Origin: JAAYJM01 sp964498585
GTDB taxonomy: Bacteria; Bacteroidota; Ignavibacteria; Kapaibacteriales; UBA2268
Direction: 5' to 3'
Assembly (NCBI GenBank): GCA_964498585.1
Contig: CAZCHH010000042.1
Coordinates: 1 to 31,503, forward strand
Length of the DNA stretch: 31,503 nucleotides
The stretch's first letter is position 1. Every line of letters begins with the position of its first letter. The translations under genes were made by a program, and so were the position numbers. This document shows, one piece after another, positions 1-7,081 of this stretch. Under the pieces are notes generated by a model. It had not been told where the DNA came from and did no database searches. It was given only the letters and a program-made list of their open reading frames with translations.

Positions 1-68
1 CCTGTAGATACTCTTATTAAAATTTGTGAATTTCACAATAGAACGAAAGTAAGACTACGCTTACTTAT

Positions 69-166
69 GTATTTTATATCACTATATTTAAATAGTTTTT
101 CCTTTCAAATATTTTGTTTTTTTCAATTATTTAATATAATTATAATTTTATTACAAAGCAAATTTA
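69..166 (-). repeat. Left-edge copy of a ~95-bp dispersed repeat
   Basis: First of three imperfect direct copies (others at 931-1023 and 1505-1600). All share a CACTATATTTAAATAG core, a CTTTCAAATAT box, a T-run and an AAAGCAAAT end. In the other two copies the repeat sits just upstream of a minus-strand start codon, so it reads as a leader/promoter cassette. Here the position equivalent to the PIN start codon reads ATA, and no gene is visible to the left within the window. The copy may be the leader of a lost gene or of one beyond the edge. Confidence 0.7.
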
Positions 167-178
167 ATTTTTTTAGAT

Positions 179-202
179 GTTCCATATTTAAGAAAATATG
201 GA
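179..202. repeat. Short stem-loop, repeated at 13308-13345
   Basis: A 10-bp perfect stem (TTCCATATTT / AAATATGGAA) with a 4-base loop. On the minus strand it and its flanks read AAAGATATTCCATATTTTCT, which recurs at 13308-13345 immediately 3' of the HEPN partner gene. Both copies lie downstream of minus-strand toxin-antitoxin genes, so a transcript-end role is possible. The U-tract is poor. Confidence 0.5.
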
Positions 203-222
203 ATATCTTTTAACTATACTTA

Positions 223-256
223 ACTCATCAGATGACTTCTTAGTCATCTGATGAGT
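223..256. repeat. Perfect 14-bp stem-loop of the GTCATC/GATGAC family
   Basis: Arms 223-236 and 243-256 are perfect inverted complements around a 6-base loop. It lies 42 bases beyond the stop of the small minus-strand gene at 298-477. Related stem-loops are at 3276-3306, 3464-3497 and 6878-6908. No clear U-tract follows on either strand, so this copy is listed as a repeat rather than a terminator. Confidence 0.75.
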
Positions 257-297
257 GTGCTTTCAGACAGAAGTATGACTACGCTTACATTTTTATT

Positions 298-477
298 TTA
301 TGCAGTTTCTAACTGCTTTTCTTTTTCTTTCCTTTCAAGAATAGATTTAAAAATTAAATCATCTTTTGATTTCTCATCAAAAAGTTTTTTTAATCCTTCA
401 ATAGAACAACCAGCTTCATACCAAAATTTCTCTCTGATTTTTCTTTGGTATTCAACACAATCAAAATGCTTCTTCAT
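298..477 (-). CDS. Small partner (putative antitoxin) of the PIN toxin, 59 aa
   Basis: A 59-residue ORF not usually reported because of its length. It starts with ATG at 477, overlapping the end of the PIN gene by 17 bases, and is preceded by a very strong Shine-Dalgarno (AAAGGAGGTG at 485-494) about 8 bases upstream. Few other genes in this window have such a site. The protein begins MKKHFDCVEYQRKIREKFWY, then has a GLKKLFDEKSKDD stretch and a charged lysine/glutamate-rich helical C-terminus. No HTH, AbrB or RHH motif is evident to me. Small proteins of this style next to PIN genes are seen in related bacteria, from memory. By position and translational coupling it is inferred to neutralise the PIN toxin. 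It could instead be an unrelated small protein, but the RBS and overlap make coding quite likely. Confidence 0.75.
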   Translation of the reverse strand: MKKHFDCVEYQRKIREKFWYEAGCSIEGLKKLFDEKSKDDLIFKSILERKEKEKQLETA

Positions 478-931
478 TTGAAATCACCTCCTTTGGATTC
501 CTAATTTCTAAATGTTTATACCCAAACATCAGATTCACTGAATTGTATTTTAGAATTCTGTCATAATTAACAATATGAATGAAATTCCAACTAACTAAAA
601 TATCTACATTATCAATAGTCGCAAATGCAATATGTAATGCATCGTTATAACATTTTTCAGGAATCACTTTATATTCAATATATTTCGCAGATAAAAAATC
701 AACTTCTTCACCTCTTTTTAATGTTTTTATATGATTTGTTGGAATACGTTGTAAATTATTTTTTATATAAATTGGTGCATCAATTAATTCCTTTGTTGTA
801 ATATCTGAAATAACAGCTATCTTTTTTCCTGCTATAAATTCATCAAACAACTTATTAGACCACTCTGCAAATTCCTCATCAAAGCAGCCACCAATAACCG
901 AGGTATCAATATATATTCTTAGTTTGTGCAT
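461..931 (-). CDS. PIN-domain ribonuclease, VapC-like toxin
   Basis: A 156-residue PIN-domain protein. PIN toxins are Mg-dependent RNases that cut RNA and are held in check by a cognate antitoxin. The acidic residues expected of the fold are visible: Asp in YIDTSV (about residue 9), Glu in TTKELID, Asp in NDALHIAFA and Asp in DILVSWNF. The length fits VapC-like proteins (130-160 aa). The start at 931 lies directly after a copy of the ~95-bp repeat, with a candidate promoter at 990-1019. The C-terminus contains NPKEVIS, whose codons contain the Shine-Dalgarno of the downstream partner. A paralogue with the same C-terminal motif lies at 15053-15532. The gene order is toxin first, the reverse of canonical vapBC. 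The PIN assignment is firm; the cellular target is unknown. Confidence 0.85.
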   Translation of the reverse strand: MHKLRIYIDTSVIGGCFDEEFAEWSNKLFDEFIAGKKIAVISDITTKELIDAPIYIKNNLQRIPTNHIKTLKRGEEVDFLSAKYIEYKVIPEKCYNDALHIAFATIDNVDILVSWNFIHIVNYDRILKYNSVNLMFGYKHLEIRNPKEVISNEEAF

Positions 932-1023
932 TTTATTTCACTATATTTAAATAGCTTTTCTTTCAAATATTTTGTTTTTTTCAATGTTTCAAATTAATTA
1001 TTATTTTATTTAAAGCAAATATG
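931..1023 (-). repeat. ~95-bp dispersed repeat, copy 2, leader of the PIN gene
   Basis: Shares the CACTATATTTAAATAG, CTTTCAAATAT, T-run and AAAGCAAAT blocks with 69-166 and 1505-1600. It fills the whole gap between the DUF5618-like gene and the PIN gene, and its edge touches the PIN start codon. It therefore probably carries the promoter and 5' leader of the PIN gene. Confidence 0.7.
990..1019 (-). promoter_or_regulatory. Candidate promoter for the PIN operon
   Basis: On the minus strand TTTG (1016-1019) is followed after 18 bases by TTAATTTG (990-997). This is close to the Bacteroidota primary-sigma consensus TTTG-N19-TAnnTTTG, with one mismatch and one base short in the spacer. The predicted leader to the ATG at 931 is about 50 bases. 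Consensus match only; no expression evidence. Confidence 0.4.
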
Positions 1024-1025
1024 TT

Positions 1026-1436
1026 TTATTCGCTTTTTGCATTTCCATTTTTGCAGTATTGCTTAATAGAATCAATAATATCAATGGCACTATCAAAACC
1101 AGAATCAATAGTTTGTATTTTAGTTTCTCCTTCATAATATCCTTCAAGATGCAAAACTCTATATGCAGTATTTAAATGTTTTAATAGTTTTTTATCAATT
1201 TTTCCTAAATTATCCTGATAATAATCAATGGATTTTCTTCCTCTTCTTTTAGGAACATTCTTAACATCAAATAAGTAGTCAAGTGCGACAAGTGTTCCTG
1301 AATATGCAATTCCTGATGCAGATTTTACATATTTATCATCTTCATAGAATTTGCCATCTTTCCCAGCAAGTTTCAATGTTTCTCTTGCGTTTTCTATGTA
1401 ACGCATTGCTTCTTTATATGCGTTTTTTGTCTTCAT
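1026..1436 (-). CDS. DUF5618-like small protein
   Basis: A 136-residue mostly helical, lysine-rich protein. It has a central GIAYSGTLVALDYLF segment, a KRRGRKSIDYY basic stretch, and a C-terminal half with LLKHLNTAYRVLHLEGYYEG. The pattern resembles the Bacteroidota DUF5618 family, from memory, with a loosely HEPN-like all-alpha layout, but I see no Rx4-6H catalytic motif. It stands alone between two copies of the ~95-bp repeat, just upstream of the PIN toxin pair on the same strand, so it may belong to the same mobile accessory cassette. The start is ATG at 1436 without a clear Shine-Dalgarno. Function unknown. Confidence 0.7.
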   Translation of the reverse strand: MKTKNAYKEAMRYIENARETLKLAGKDGKFYEDDKYVKSASGIAYSGTLVALDYLFDVKNVPKRRGRKSIDYYQDNLGKIDKKLLKHLNTAYRVLHLEGYYEGETKIQTIDSGFDSAIDIIDSIKQYCKNGNAKSE

Positions 1437-1930
1437 TTTATTTACTTTAAAATACTTTTAGCTATTACAAATATAAAATTAATTTATTAAAAATCAAAAT
1501 ATTTTTTATTATTTATTTCACTATATTTAAATAGCTTTTCTTTCAAATATCGTTTTTTTCAATATTTTAACTTAATTATTTTTTATTGCAAAGCAAATTT
1601 ATTTTTTTTTAACTGGATACACTGAATGAAATTTCTGTGTAAATCAGTGTCTTATTCTGTGTTTTCAGTGGATTAATCCTATAAAGCACTAAAATACACT
1701 GATATTTCTAATCAATAGAACTTTCATCTGATAATAATAGAAATAAACATTAAATAATTACGTCAAAATAATGTTATTAAAAATATTTTCTAGAAAAGAA
1801 CAAAATGAGCATATTTGTAAATCATTAATAAATAAAAAATATTTAAAATGATTTATAAATCATCAGAAGCAGTAAATATTTCAAATGAATAAAGATATTA
1901 TCTAACAGGAATATATTAAGAGAAAATAAT
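1437..1930. other. Gene-free 494-bp stretch with repeat remnants
   Basis: Contains the third ~95-bp repeat copy (1505-1600). A region at about 1615-1690 follows in which short CACTG/CAGTG blocks recur in both orientations, looking like a decayed palindromic repeat. Then comes plain AT-rich sequence leading to the TPR gene. I find no convincing ORF, and no promoter I would defend. Confidence 0.6.
1505..1600 (-). repeat. ~95-bp dispersed repeat, copy 3
   Basis: Same block order as copies at 69-166 and 931-1023. Located about 70 bases upstream of the minus-strand DUF5618-like gene. The -33/-7 promoter match seen in copy 2 is less clear here. Confidence 0.7.
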
Positions 1931-3220
1931 ATGAAAAAAATATCAGTATTAATCATTTTGTTATTGATGAGCCATTTACAAACAATAGCTCAGGAGTTTA
2001 CAATAGAGAAAGCAAACGAGCTAAGTCAAAAAGGAGATTATCTCGGAGCTATTCGAGCTTACAGTGCAATATTAAAAAAGAATCCAGAGGACGTCAATGC
2101 TTTGTTAGGGCGCGGATTAACATATCTGTATATAGAACAATCTGACTCAGCAATAGCAGATTTTAACCGTATCGTAAGTTTCAATCCCAAGGTGCCTGAT
2201 GCTTATAATAACAGAGGTTTAGCATATAGCTTCAAACAGGAAATGGATTCTGCTTTTAACGATTTCAATAAAGCTATTGAATTAGACACAAATTTTTCAG
2301 AAGCATATTTGAATAGGGCTGGTGTATATTTAAATATAGAGAAGTATGACGAAGCAATGAGTGATTTATCAAAAGCTATCAAACTCAATCCTAAAAATCC
2401 CGAAACTTATATGATTAGAGCGCGGCTCTATTATAAAAAAAGTGATTATGAAATGACGATTAATGATTATTCCAAGGCAATAGAATATGGAATTAAAAAT
2501 GATGAAGTGTATTACTTAAGAGCTAATGCTTATTTTAAAATTGAAGACTATAAAAAAGCAATTGAAGATTATACTACTTCTTTAAAAATGAATTCAAACA
2601 ATACTAATGCCTTAAATAATCGTTCTATTGCTTATGAAAAAATTGGCGATACTTTGAATTTTCAAGCAGATAGAGAACTTATTGAAAAGATTCAGCTTCA
2701 AAATTACAAAGTGCCTGATTTGACAAATGTTACATATAAAACATTTAATAATTCTGATAGTTCAATTATTATTACTTTGCCAGACAGCTGGTTTCAGTTG
2801 GAACAGCAATATCAGGATATAAAAAGAATGATTGTGTCCCAGGATAGTATAAATCCCGAGCAACCTTCTTTTTTTGTTGGTGCTGAGTTTTATATTTATT
2901 CAAATATGGAACAGAACTATGGTGTTAAAGAAAAAGAAAAAATTCTCGAATTCTGGAAAGGTAGTACTGCAAAAAATGCTTCAGAATACAATACATACAC
3001 TATTCAATCTCATAAAATGTTTCAAAGAAATGAATTCTCTGGATTGCTCAATAAAGTTGTAATGCAAATAGATAGTAATCAACCGCTAATAGCATTGACA
3101 GAGCTTGTTTTAGCAAAAGATAATTTTTTATTTTTCGCTTATTTCCAGGTGCCTGAAGTTATATACAAATTATACGAAGAAATTATTGATAAAGCTGTAG
3201 ATTCTATAATTGTGAAGTAA
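1931..3220 (+). CDS. Secreted TPR-repeat protein with C-terminal PsbP/Mog1-like domain
   Basis: A 429-residue protein with an N-terminal signal peptide (MKKISVLIILLLMSHL, probable cleavage after IAQ). Seven consecutive tetratricopeptide repeats follow from about residue 22 to 255, each with the A-x-Y/N-x-R-G/A...A-I-x-D/D-Y pattern of 34 residues. TPRs form a superhelix that binds partner proteins or peptides. The C-terminal 160 residues are not TPR. They start with SSIIITLPDSW and end with a TELVLAKDNFLFFAYFQVP strand and a final amphipathic helix, a layout reminiscent of the PsbP/Mog1/DUF1795 fold; that part is inference. The protein is predicted to act in the periplasm or at the outer membrane. 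It stands alone, with a stem-loop 56 bases past the stop. Function unknown. Confidence 0.8.
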   Translation: MKKISVLIILLLMSHLQTIAQEFTIEKANELSQKGDYLGAIRAYSAILKKNPEDVNALLGRGLTYLYIEQSDSAIADFNRIVSFNPKVPDAYNNRGLAYSFKQEMDSAFNDFNKAIELDTNFSEAYLNRAGVYLNIEKYDEAMSDLSKAIKLNPKNPETYMIRARLYYKKSDYEMTINDYSKAIEYGIKNDEVYYLRANAYFKIEDYKKAIEDYTTSLKMNSNNTNALNNRSIAYEKIGDTLNFQADRELIEKIQLQNYKVPDLTNVTYKTFNNSDSSIIITLPDSWFQLEQQYQDIKRMIVSQDSINPEQPSFFVGAEFYIYSNMEQNYGVKEKEKILEFWKGSTAKNASEYNTYTIQSHKMFQRNEFSGLLNKVVMQIDSNQPLIALTELVLAKDNFLFFAYFQVPEVIYKLYEEIIDKAVDSIIVK

Positions 3221-3275
3221 TAATGTTTTGGCTAAATTTGACAAGTCTATCAAAAAAAATATTTTTAAAAGTGAA

Positions 3276-3306
3276 GTCATCGGATGACTGGATGTCATCC
3301 GATAAC
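3276..3306. repeat. Stem-loop of the GTCATC/GATGAC family
   Basis: Arms GTCATCGGATGAC (3276-3288) and GTCATCCGATAAC (3294-3306) pair with one mismatch around a 5-base loop. Nearly the same sequence occurs at 6878-6908 with a different mismatch. It lies 3' of the TPR gene. No U-tract follows on the plus strand. Confidence 0.7.
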
Positions 3307-3463
3307 TTTGATGTTCATTTCCCTAAAAGTAAACTTCATTGTTTATATTCACTTCAGAAAGACAAAAATATCAAACTTATATTTCATTAGTTGTCTTCTG
3401 ACTCTCAAAAAGTAAATACTATATTATTCAACTTTCCTAAGCAGTATCACTTTTAAAATAAAA

Positions 3464-3497
3464 AAGTCATCAGAAACTATAAAGTATCTGATGACTT
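3464..3497 (-). terminator. Intrinsic terminator of the POT transporter gene
   Basis: An 11-bp stem AAGTCATCAGA / TCTGATGACTT with an 11-12-base loop. Read on the minus strand it is followed by TTTTTTATTTT, and it lies 23 bases after the stop of the minus-strand transporter. The stem belongs to the same GTCATC/GATGAC family as three other stem-loops in the window. It sits between convergent genes. Confidence 0.7.
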
Positions 3498-3519
3498 AAA
3501 TAAATTTAAAGGAATAATA

Positions 3520-5295
3520 CTATTTCGTTGAACTTTCCAATCGTTTCATTTGAGAGAAAATGAAGATGGCAGAAAGTAAACAGCAAACAACAAAAATACC
3601 CCATAATTGCCATAATTCAATAGCTACCCACATCATTGAACCAATAACCAAAAGTTTGTTACCAAGAGCCGTAGCTAAAAGCCAACCACCTTGCATTAAT
3701 CCCTGGAAACGAGCTGGTGCTACTTTCGATACGAATGAAATCCCCATTGGCGATAGGAACAGCTCGGCAATTGTCAATATGAAATAAGTGCTAATCAACC
3801 AGTAGGGGGATATTCTGTCTGGTGAAGGAGCTCCGTCTAATGCCAAAGGTGAAGTTAATGTTAGTGATGCAAAAATCATTAAAGCAAAACCTAAAGAAGC
3901 TAAAATCATACCAATACCGATTTTCTTTGGAGTTGAGGGTTCTTTCTTGCGGGAATTAAGTAATGCAAAGAAACCAACTACGACAGGAGTTAAAAACACT
4001 ATGAAAATTGGATTGAACTGCTGGAAGATTTCCGGCTCAATTGGATTTATATCAGTAAACATAGTGTATTGCCAGTAAGCTAACAAACCGCCAGCAACTA
4101 ACAATAATGCGCCAAGACCACGGTTAGCTCCAGTTGAATTTTTCTTTACTAAAAGAACTACACCGATAATTGCTGCAATAACGCAAAGTAGTGATTTTAT
4201 ATCAAAAAATAAATATGTAAACGGACTGACTGCTTTAACTGTATAATCTCTTGCAAAGAATGAAAGAGTTAAGCCATTTTGATGGAAAGACATCCAGAAG
4301 AAGATAACCACAGCAAAGACAAGCATCAGCGATATTACTCTTGGCCGCTCCTCCTTTGTTGACATTTTGAAACTACCTGCTACGAATGCACCAAACAATC
4401 CGAATGCAAATGCTATGTCAATTTGTTGTGAAATTAAATATACAACAACAGCAAGTGCAACAGCTGATACAGCGGTAAATATGATAATTTTGGAGAGTTC
4501 GCCAACCTCGATTTTTGCCGATGCAGCTTTCTTTTCTTTGTTTGGTAATTTTTTCATAAAAATAACATATACTACCAAAGAAATTACCATAGCAAAAGCT
4601 GCTACACCAAATGCATAATTATAACCGGTAGCAAAAGCATCAATATAATCTTTTGCAAACATCATTATATCTGTAATATTTCCAGTATAAGCTTTTGAAG
4701 CTAAGTCAGTTAAAGTGCTAGTATCCTGAAGACGTCCTCCAATATACTGATTACACAAACTTGCAAGGTCAGCATCATAAATAAATCCTTTGGTGCTTAA
4801 GAACCAGTTACGAATACCATTTGCAGCACTTGGCGCAAAGAATGCACCGATATTAATACCCATATAAAAAATACTGAATGCCGAATCACGTAGATGAGTA
4901 TATTTAGGGTCATCATACATCTGTCCGACCAATGCCTGCAAATTCCCTTTGAAAAGTCCATTACCAAAAGCAATTACAAGCAATGCTATTAAGGATATTC
5001 CAAGTGTCAAACCGGGAGTTGCCATTAATATATAGCCGGCAAGCATCGTAAGAATACCAACCAGAATGACTGTTTTATATTTCTGTGTAGCATCTGCAAT
5101 AATACCACCAATCAATGCTAAAGCATAAATTGCAAAATAGAACCAACTGTAATAATTACCAGCATCTGCCGGGTTTAAATCGTAACGTGCCTGAAGGAAG
5201 AATACCAAACAAGCCATCATCGTGTAGAAGCCAAAGCGTTCACCCATATTGGCAAAGAAGGCAACTAATAGTCCCTTTGGGTGTCCTTTTAACAT
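3520..5295 (-). CDS. POT/PTR-family proton-coupled peptide transporter
   Basis: A 591-residue multi-pass inner-membrane protein of the proton-dependent oligopeptide transporter family (MFS superfamily). These import di- and tripeptides using the proton gradient. Family marks are the N-terminal NMGERFGFYTM (equivalent of ExxERFxYY) and FSIFYMGINIGAFFAP (PTR2 signature FYxxINxG) near residues 141-156. There are 12-14 hydrophobic segments. A long polar loop between about residues 165 and 215 and another near 250-262 separate the bundles. In the canonical motif the first Glu is Asn here (N16), while E19 and R20 are kept; this may be normal for the Bacteroidota branch. Length is somewhat longer than bacterial YdgR-type members (~500), consistent with extra helices. 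Monocistronic, with a terminator at 3464-3497. Confidence 0.88.
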   Translation of the reverse strand: MLKGHPKGLLVAFFANMGERFGFYTMMACLVFFLQARYDLNPADAGNYYSWFYFAIYALALIGGIIADATQKYKTVILVGILTMLAGYILMATPGLTLGISLIALLVIAFGNGLFKGNLQALVGQMYDDPKYTHLRDSAFSIFYMGINIGAFFAPSAANGIRNWFLSTKGFIYDADLASLCNQYIGGRLQDTSTLTDLASKAYTGNITDIMMFAKDYIDAFATGYNYAFGVAAFAMVISLVVYVIFMKKLPNKEKKAASAKIEVGELSKIIIFTAVSAVALAVVVYLISQQIDIAFAFGLFGAFVAGSFKMSTKEERPRVISLMLVFAVVIFFWMSFHQNGLTLSFFARDYTVKAVSPFTYLFFDIKSLLCVIAAIIGVVLLVKKNSTGANRGLGALLLVAGGLLAYWQYTMFTDINPIEPEIFQQFNPIFIVFLTPVVVGFFALLNSRKKEPSTPKKIGIGMILASLGFALMIFASLTLTSPLALDGAPSPDRISPYWLISTYFILTIAELFLSPMGISFVSKVAPARFQGLMQGGWLLATALGNKLLVIGSMMWVAIELWQLWGIFVVCCLLSAIFIFSQMKRLESSTK

Positions 5296-5561
5296 ATTTT
5301 TTCCTTAATTAATTCATAAAATCTGTTTATTAAAAAAAATTAATATACAAAAATTTTACAAAAGATAAAAAGTTTTATTTCAATTATTTATGTATTTTTG
5401 GATTTACTGCGAGATCTAAGATTTTTTTTGTTATATTAGTGAAAAGAAATTGCTTAATTTCTTTGCTATATTTTGCTGCTCTGGATGACATACTATAAAT
5501 GTATAAAATTTTGTAGTTAAAAACTAAATATTTAAATTTATTGAATTTACTTAAAATAAAT

Positions 5562-6050
5562 ATGAAAACTATTATAATTATTTTTTTTCTTGGATTAGTT
5601 GCTTGTTCTTCAGTTCCTAATCAAAAAATTGAGAAGCCAGTCATTACAGGGAAATTTACCTGGATAGAGTGGCAAAAGCAAGCTAAATGGAAAAGCTATT
5701 TCGCTGAAAACTATACCATACCTAATGAAAAAAAGGAACTGATTATTTCATTTTTAGATTTGCAAAAAGAAAAATTTTTACTTTTTGCTGGTTCCTGGTG
5801 CAAAGATTCAGAAACAGAAGTACCCAAAATAATCAAAATATTTGAAGAAATCGGAGTAAAAAAAGACAACTTCACTTTATATGGTGTTGACAAGGCAAAA
5901 AGAGAAAAGGAAGGAATAGCAGAGCATTACAAAATAGAAAAAGTCCCAACTTTAATTGTATTACGGAATAATATTGAAATTGGGAGAATTATTGAATTTC
6001 CTCAATTAACTTGGGAAGATGATATTTTTTTAATTTTGTCGAATAAGTAA
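5562..6050 (+). CDS. Thioredoxin-fold lipoprotein
   Basis: 162 residues from the ATG at 5562. An in-frame upstream ATG at 5541 adds seven residues, but the later start places the signal peptide at the N-terminus. The peptide MKTIIIIFFLGLVAC ends in a lipobox (L-V-A-C), so the mature protein should be lipid-anchored at Cys15. The rest has a thioredoxin-like layout: FLLFAGSWCKDSETEVPK at the active-site position, and a KVPTLIVLRNN strand with cis-Pro equivalent. The active site is WCxDS, with only one cysteine of the usual CxxC, so a simple disulfide oxidoreductase role is uncertain; a peroxiredoxin-like or binding role is possible. It is divergent from the transporter and 62 bases ahead of the HAD gene. 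Confidence 0.75.
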   Translation: MKTIIIIFFLGLVACSSVPNQKIEKPVITGKFTWIEWQKQAKWKSYFAENYTIPNEKKELIISFLDLQKEKFLLFAGSWCKDSETEVPKIIKIFEEIGVKKDNFTLYGVDKAKREKEGIAEHYKIEKVPTLIVLRNNIEIGRIIEFPQLTWEDDIFLILSNK

Positions 6051-6112
6051 ATGTTTTTTTAAATAAAAAAATATGACTAAATTTATATTTATTTTATTTT
6101 TCAAGAGGAAAA

Positions 6113-6853
6113 ATGACGTTAAAATTAATAACAATAGATTTTTGGAACACGTTATTTGATTCAAGTAATGGAACAAAGCGTAACCAATTAAGAATGGAAA
6201 AGTTAGTTAGTAGTATTCATTCATTGGGTATAAAAATAGAATCTCAGGAATTTGAAAAAGCTATGCAGGCATCATGGCAATATTTTAATGATATTTGGAA
6301 AAAAGATATGCGAACCCCTTTGCCAGAAGAAACTGTTGGTTTTTTTTGGAATTATTTCGGATTGCAATCTGAAAATAATTCCATTGAAGAAGTTGCATTG
6401 GGTTTTGCAAACAGCATACTTGACTATCCTCCAAAATTATTGCCCGGTGTTAAAGAAGCATTAGGTAAGCTGTCTGACAATTATAAATTAGCTATTGTTT
6501 CCGATACTGGTTTTTCGCCTGGAAAAGTTTTAAAGGTACTTTTAGAAAATAATGAGATTATTCACTTTTTCGATGCTTTTAGTTTTAGTGATGAAACTTC
6601 TGTTTCCAAGCCACATCCAAAAGCTTTTTCAACTATTCTTGAGCAATTAGAGTGCAAGCCAGAAGAAGCAATCCATATTGGCGATATAGAACGAACTGAT
6701 ATTGTTGGTGCAAAAAAAATCGGGATGAAAGCTATTAGATTTGACGGTGACTCAACTGCTCTATTAAATCTGAATAATCCTAAGGAATCCGAAGCTGATT
6801 TTTTAGCTACTTCATGGGAGGAAATCCTTAACATTATAGGTAATATTGAATAA
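6113..6853 (+). CDS. HAD-superfamily hydrolase
   Basis: 246 residues with the Rossmann-like HAD core and an inserted helical cap (about residues 18-95), subfamily IA. Motif I is IDFWNTL with the nucleophile Asp at residue 9. Motif II is in IVSDTG. The motif III lysine is in SKPHPKAF, and motif IV is in GDIERTDIVGAKKIG, which carries the metal-binding acids. Position +2 after the nucleophile, normally the general acid Asp in phosphatases, is Trp here; DxW variants occur in the family and need not be phosphatases. Substrate cannot be told. The gene starts ATG at 6113 after a GAGGAAA Shine-Dalgarno-like stretch, and is followed 25 bases past its stop by a stem-loop at 6878. Confidence 0.85.
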   Translation: MTLKLITIDFWNTLFDSSNGTKRNQLRMEKLVSSIHSLGIKIESQEFEKAMQASWQYFNDIWKKDMRTPLPEETVGFFWNYFGLQSENNSIEEVALGFANSILDYPPKLLPGVKEALGKLSDNYKLAIVSDTGFSPGKVLKVLLENNEIIHFFDAFSFSDETSVSKPHPKAFSTILEQLECKPEEAIHIGDIERTDIVGAKKIGMKAIRFDGDSTALLNLNNPKESEADFLATSWEEILNIIGNIE

Positions 6854-6877
6854 TGTTTGTTCTCTATACAAAGGTAA

Positions 6878-6908
6878 GTTATCGGATGACTGGAAGTCAT
6901 CTGATGAC
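6878..6908. repeat. Stem-loop of the GTCATC/GATGAC family
   Basis: Arms GTTATCGGATGAC (6878-6890) and GTCATCTGATGAC (6896-6908) around a TGGAA loop. It is almost the copy at 3276-3306, and both are followed after some 17-18 bases by AAAAGTAAAC. It lies 25 bases 3' of the HAD gene. Confidence 0.7.
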
Positions 6909-7081
6909 TATAAAGTTTATTGCTTCAAAAGTAAACGTTTAATTTGATATTTTTTAAGATATATATTTGGATTTGTTAATAATTTAAATTTAAAAAGATG
7001 AAATAATAAACTTTTGTTTTAATGAAATTTAAAATATTATATATAACTCTATATAAAATAGTAATGAAGCATCACAAAGTA

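Noticed and set aside
223..256. Factor-independent terminator for the small minus-strand gene
   Set aside because: Excellent stem but no U-tract on either strand; kept only as a repeat.
251..481. 76-aa plus-strand ORF
   Set aside because: Antisense to the 59-aa partner gene with its strong Shine-Dalgarno; starts inside a stem-loop.
3560..5312. Several plus-strand ORFs inside the POT transporter
   Set aside because: Antisense shadows of a well-recognised membrane protein; no family resemblance or RBS.
5393..5400. TATTTTTG box as a promoter for the lipoprotein gene
   Set aside because: Good -7 match but no TTTG at the right distance upstream, and about 160 bases from the start codon.
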